Below are positions 60,055 through 64,000 of a stretch of DNA of 64,000 nucleotides, in pieces. The stretch is from Liolophura sinensis (lineage: Eukaryota; Mollusca; Polyplacophora; Chitonida; Chitonidae). The notes under the pieces are model-generated. The model made no database searches and was not told the DNA's origin. It saw only the letters and a program-made list of their open reading frames with translations. The stretch lies in the NCBI RefSeq assembly GCF_032854445.1, contig NC_088295.1, forward strand, positions 89,384,644 through 89,448,643. Direction: 5' to 3'. Position numbers and translations under genes: made by a program. Each line of letters opens with the position of its first letter. The stretch's first letter is position 1.

Positions 60055-60378
60055 GCTGGCCGATTCAAAAGTTTAAACGGCTGGATCACTGTTAAAAGAT
60101 GGTTTACCAATGCTGGCTTTGACATATCACATTTCGGGCGTTGTAGGGAATCGGTGGATAGTAAAAATAAGATACGGTTCGAGTCGGTTTTCAGTGAAAT
60201 TGTCCGCGTGGAAGTCTATATGAGCGGAACGGTAGGAACGTCCAACTCAGCTTTGAGCTATCTTACCAGTGGAGCAGTGAGTGGTTTACATTGTAACATC
60301 AATAACGTACGACTTGTGAAACCATTTGCCGACCATGGCTCTGACCCAGCTGTTATTACAGCCGCCATCACTACATAA
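60055..60378 (+). other. Coding-like open frame, product unrecognised
   Basis: The frame is open from just after a TGA at 60052-60054 to a TAA at 60376-60378 (107 codons). There is no ATG near its beginning, so any protein would need an upstream exon; the first in-frame ATG is about halfway along. The translation is varied and globular-looking: GWITVKRWFTNAGFDISHFG, then SKNKIRFESVFSEIVRVEV, then SGAVSGLHCNINNVRLVKPF. It begins directly at the outer edge of the fold-back element. It could be an exon, a remnant of a transposon gene linked to the fold-back, or chance. No family is recognised. Confidence 0.3.
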
Positions 60379-60900
60379 ACAAATCTTCTGTTATTAGCTT
60401 AATGCATGGGATATTTTGTTTATCGATGTCCCATCGCTAGATACATAGGTATCGTGTACCCGAAAGTATGTAGCAGAACGACAATACATGTGCATCTATC
60501 ATACACCTTGAATCGCTATAACTCTGGCTTTGTTGTGGTAGTGTACGAAGATTTACTCGGTATATGGCCTGAAAATAATAACTGGAAATATGAACATTAT
60601 CCATGTTCTTTTATTCCATGCTTTCAAGCGTTTCTACGTTGCAGCAATAGACTGACTTGAACATCAGTTGTAAGTTGATGGGTGCAGATGTACTCACCAT
60701 GAGGCAGAAGTCTTTCATCACGTGGCCTGACAGACAGAGGACATATAAGTTATTCCGTGACGTTGCTTGTTTGCCTTACATACGAGGCTAATTTAATCCG
60801 AGCGATTTACTTGTTTGTTCTGCTTGAAGGCATTCTTGGTGTGTATTAAAGCGTGCCCGAATACGTTCTGTGCAGCTTGGTCATTTCAGTGCTTGTGTAT
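60379..60900. other. Non-coding stretch, no supported gene
   Basis: An 84-codon frame at 60406-60660 (+) is rich in Tyr, Cys and Arg and unrecognised. No repeat is seen. Confidence 0.5.
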
Positions 60901-61155
60901 TTATCCTAACCTGACACTCAACTGATTTGAAATCCCGATTCTTTCCACAAATGTAAAAATACAAATACATAGCTCCATTATATTAGCCCATCTTACATTC
61001 TTCATCTTACCGATTAGGTAGATTAGTAATTCTTCCCTCTTTCCCCAGTATGGCATTGGTGTAATTCCTTGGTTAAAAACACCCTTCAGATGTCTTCCCA
61101 GTCTAGACTTATCGTTTTCACTACTCATTGCCTCTAATATTCTCAACAGTGTCAA
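60901..61155 (-). other. Coding-like frame on the minus strand, product unrecognised
   Basis: The minus-strand frame reads LLRILEAMSSENDKSRLGRH, then GITPMPYWGKREELLIYLIG, and continues to a TAA at 60901-60903. A possible donor (ATCG/GTAAGATG) follows the codon for IG at about 61014. An in-frame ATG lies about ten codons into the frame. The composition looks more protein-like than average frames in this window. No family is recognised and no acceptor or promoter was identified. Confidence 0.2.
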
Positions 61156-61864
61156 GGTCTAGACCACATCCAACCAGACTCAATCCTTGACACTCAAAAA
61201 ACATTCCCCCAAATATATTCAGGTTACATGCAGCTTATATCTACAAGCACGACGTGATAGTGATGGAATGGAAATAAACCATCCTGCTACAAACAGTTCT
61301 AATACTTCCTGCGATCGAATGCAAGGCCACACGATGTTTCTGCAATACACGGGAAGCGTGTCGCTGAGCAAGGCTCTCGGATTCAAACGGCAGAGAAGGA
61401 TTTGTGCTATCGATTCAGAAACATCATTCTAATCTAATGAACTTGTAATTGGTTAGTTTCAATCGGACTTCAATTCATTTTATTTCCAAATAATATTCAC
61501 TACAAGTCTAACGATTTAGTCTCAGGCTTCGTATTATAGTGCAAAACGGTTGAACTTACTTCCAAATCGCAGGTAAAATCGCATTTTATTATCTAAATCT
61601 GAAAACTGAGAGCTACAGTGTTCAACTGGTAGTGTTGATATCGTCAAGATATCTACTTAGCACACGTGGAAATGGGATGAGACCATTACACGCCGTTGTT
61701 CGCATCGATAAAATCATTGTGAGACCATCTATTTGCTCTACACCGGCTGTCGCGCGTGACTTTACAAAACATGAGATGTGGTTTACAACAAAGTGAGCAA
61801 ATGTTTTCATGACTACCAGTATTATTTAATAGCCTAATATTCCACATGTGCCATATGGAATGCA
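61156..61864. other. Non-coding stretch, no supported gene
   Basis: An 81-codon frame at 61187-61432 (+) is unrecognised. Nothing else is seen. Confidence 0.5.
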
Positions 61865-62345
61865 ATGCTGTGCTGCCTGGGACTGCTGATGAACTGTTTG
61901 TCCCATGTGCTATACATACAGATGGTTCTGAATGCCCACAATACGCCTACAACTGAGAACCTTCCATTGGAAACACAAAGCAGCGTTATTTACAGCATTA
62001 CTTTTTTGTTGAATGGCCATGTTTTGGGTAAGGTTTTTTGCTGGAGGAAACCAAAAAGAGCTTATACAAAACCATCTTCAACATCCCAGATGTTGAGCCG
62101 GAGGATATCGCCATGTATGTTTATTATACACAGAAAGACAAATGCATTGGTCTGATGGGGTTCACTGGGACATTAATGACGTACACTTTGAGAAACAAAT
62201 TGGCTCTTCTTGGATGTCGTCTGTAGATAATAAAGGCTACAAGGCATTGTTTAATTGCCCTTGTATACAGCTGAACTGCAAATTGTTGAATTCCATATGT
62301 ATACTGTTAATCTGTGACACCAAATTGATCTCACACGGGGTTTAA
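61865..62345 (+). pseudogene. Possible frame-shifted coding remnant
   Basis: Two overlapping plus-strand frames both look coding in different halves. One (from 62038) reads LEETKKSLYKTIFNIPDVEP then EDIAMYVYYTQKDKC. The other, from 62142, reads HWSDGVHWDINDVHFEKQIG then SSWMSSVDNKGYKALF. Joining the quality stretches would require a frame change near 62140, so if this was once a gene it is now broken, or an intron or sequencing error lies there. The DGVHW phrase recalls the catalytic block of some SGNH/PC-esterase proteins, but too little surrounds it to support that. A potential start region at 61865-62155 gives a hydrophobic leader in a third frame. Chance remains possible. Confidence 0.2.
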
Positions 62346-64000
62346 TATGTCAGCCAATGAAATACTTGAAAAAACTCATGGTTTATTGTAGGATAATGTT
62401 GGAATTCATAATTTTTGTATGGATTATTTCATGCTGGAGAGTCTTGAACGTATTGATAATGTTTGATGACAGTAATGCGAAAACCAAGTTTCTGTTTCTA
62501 TTACCTTTGTAGATTACAAATTCAGTGTCTATTCATGAGCGTAAACTAACTGAATCCACTGTGCGTGTTTTATACTGCATACAACTTGTGGCAAAATTGT
62601 TTTAACAGAAATTTGTATCACTCTCTTTACGTTGGCACCATCAACAGTTATAATTTACACCAGGGTCTGACGTGTGAAGACGGTGTTTAGGGTCATTGGC
62701 GTGATAGTTCTTAGCCGTTTGCCCGAAGTCCAGACAGTTCTGGCGGAGGTGATACGTCAAATGGTTAAATGTGTTCCTGATCCTTTAAATAATCCGACGA
62801 AAGCATGTTACAGGGTGTGAGTATTTCAATCTGAACCATTCGATATTTCATTGATTTTTGGCTATTTTAATGTGGTAATGATAGTGTAACCGTGGCGGTG
62901 GTTAGTCTGTGTGGCCTGCCAGTCAGTGTTGCCGCTAGTTTTTCTACACAGACTACAATAGTAAAGTTATTGGCAGCTCCACCTGTAGTTAACAGACAAC
63001 CATTGATATTGGTCTGCTCAGGGGATGTTGACATGACTGGGTAATGTTGTACAGGTGGACGCCTTGCCCTGGACTCGCAATTGGAAGCGCCAGATAGTCG
63101 GAGAAAAACAGAGCCGCGTGGTCACTAACAGAAGCCACTATAGCGCTTCATCTGCAAGAAATTTAACTCTGCTTTTCTCATGTCATTACAAATCGATTGC
63201 CGGTATTACTTTTAAAAGAGACGCATCAAAAACGGTTGATCATTATGATGTATCGGAAAGTAAATGTTAAGAAAGCCCTGGAGGAAAGTTACCATAGCTT
63301 ATCTGGAAGAATAATGATACGGTTCATGCCTCACTTGGGATTTACTAATAGTTTGCCCAAAGTTCACGGCCGCTTTTTTCGCCAGAAAGTCTTAATTTGT
63401 GTGAACCTGGGGATGGCAAAAAAGCACGAAACCCAATCCAGAAATTTATTTTAGCAGTGCAAGACAGAACTGCAGTGAATATTTTTCATATGATGTCTGA
63501 ATCATTCCATACTGGTCGGCGTGCATTATCAATGTTCCTACGGGTGTCTGCCACACGCTCATACATCACATGGCCAGTGTAGAAAATGTAACAAATACCA
63601 ATAATGATCTTTTCTGCCTTTTTGAACATCCTTGTAGCATCACTCACACATACAAGGGAGCTACATTGGTGGTGGTTCTAAGAATATTAACCAATCATAT
63701 CGTCTTAGAATCGATTGCTTCAAGACAGGAAGTCACGTACCTGACGCTCATTTGTTCCTCTCTCAAACCGTGATAATAAGAATACAGAGTTATTACCCTG
63801 CATTTATCTCTGTAGCGTGGACTTGCTCTGTCTTTCATGTCTGTCACTTATGTAGGAGAGGTAAGGAGCACAAATAATAGTTTGACACTACGGTGTTTTT
63901 TTGACGGTAAAAGTAAACCAATCCTACTGTAACATGTGACTTTTGCTGACATTAATTGACATTAATTTACTATCATCTTCTGGAGACACACATGACGTCT
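62346..64000. other. Non-coding stretch to the end of the window
   Basis: Frames of 60-85 codons at 63055-63773 (+) overlap each other and match nothing known. No repeat or RNA gene is seen. Confidence 0.5.

Overview
This is eukaryotic nuclear DNA with no bacterial-style gene organisation: no operons, few long reading frames, a 200-base run of N marking an assembly gap, many tandem repeats and several tRNA-derived SINEs. The SINEs share an internal block of the type GTTTTACGCCGTACTCAA..AATATTTCA, which I associate from memory with molluscan (lophotrochozoan) genomes. My best guess is therefore a marine mollusc or close relative; the species cannot be told from the window.

The DNA is mostly intergenic or intronic. 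I found no complete gene that I can name. There are a few coding-like frames, all given with low to moderate confidence. The best is a possible internal exon at 56058-56283 (75 open codons, ending exactly at a GTAAGT donor). Others lie at 60055-60378, 19199-19516 (minus), 35062-35296, 61865-62345, 60901-61155 (minus), and 18303-18653. The last has a short stretch resembling the first membrane segment of equilibrative nucleoside transporters. The only firmly recognised protein remnant is the 3' end of a non-LTR retrotransposon (55340-56040, minus), which is broken.

Layout: 1-3.7 kb, no feature seen. 3.73-4.89 kb, a 63/64-bp minisatellite interrupted by a T/G tract. 5.1, 7.1, 19.7, 48.7 and 53.3 kb, five copies of one SINE family (A), two with perfect target-site duplications. 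11.0 kb, a degenerate tRNA-derived SINE of another family. 14.1 kb, a poly-C/CT microsatellite. 20.5 kb, a full-length tRNA-derived SINE (family B) with a perfect 13-bp duplication. 26.3-31.8 kb, a cluster of tandem arrays (53-bp, 59-bp and 39-bp units, then a TA repeat) with the assembly gap inside it. 43.2-43.6 kb, a GC-rich inverted-repeat element resembling a MITE. 44.5 kb, a tandem duplication. 50.8-51.3 kb, a 38-bp minisatellite. 53.2-53.8 kb, two adjacent SINE pieces and a T/G tract. 55.3-56.3 kb, the LINE fragment next to the best exon candidate. 56.8-57.3 kb, two short tandem duplications. 59.85-60.05 kb, a long fold-back palindrome next to a coding-like frame.

The elements do not form a pathway. 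The window records repeated retrotransposition and tandem-repeat growth in gene-poor DNA. The most unusual items are the 59-bp array that carries a perfect TGACGTCA (CRE) palindrome in four consecutive units, the fold-back element at 59.9 kb, and SINE families with different tails sharing one internal domain.
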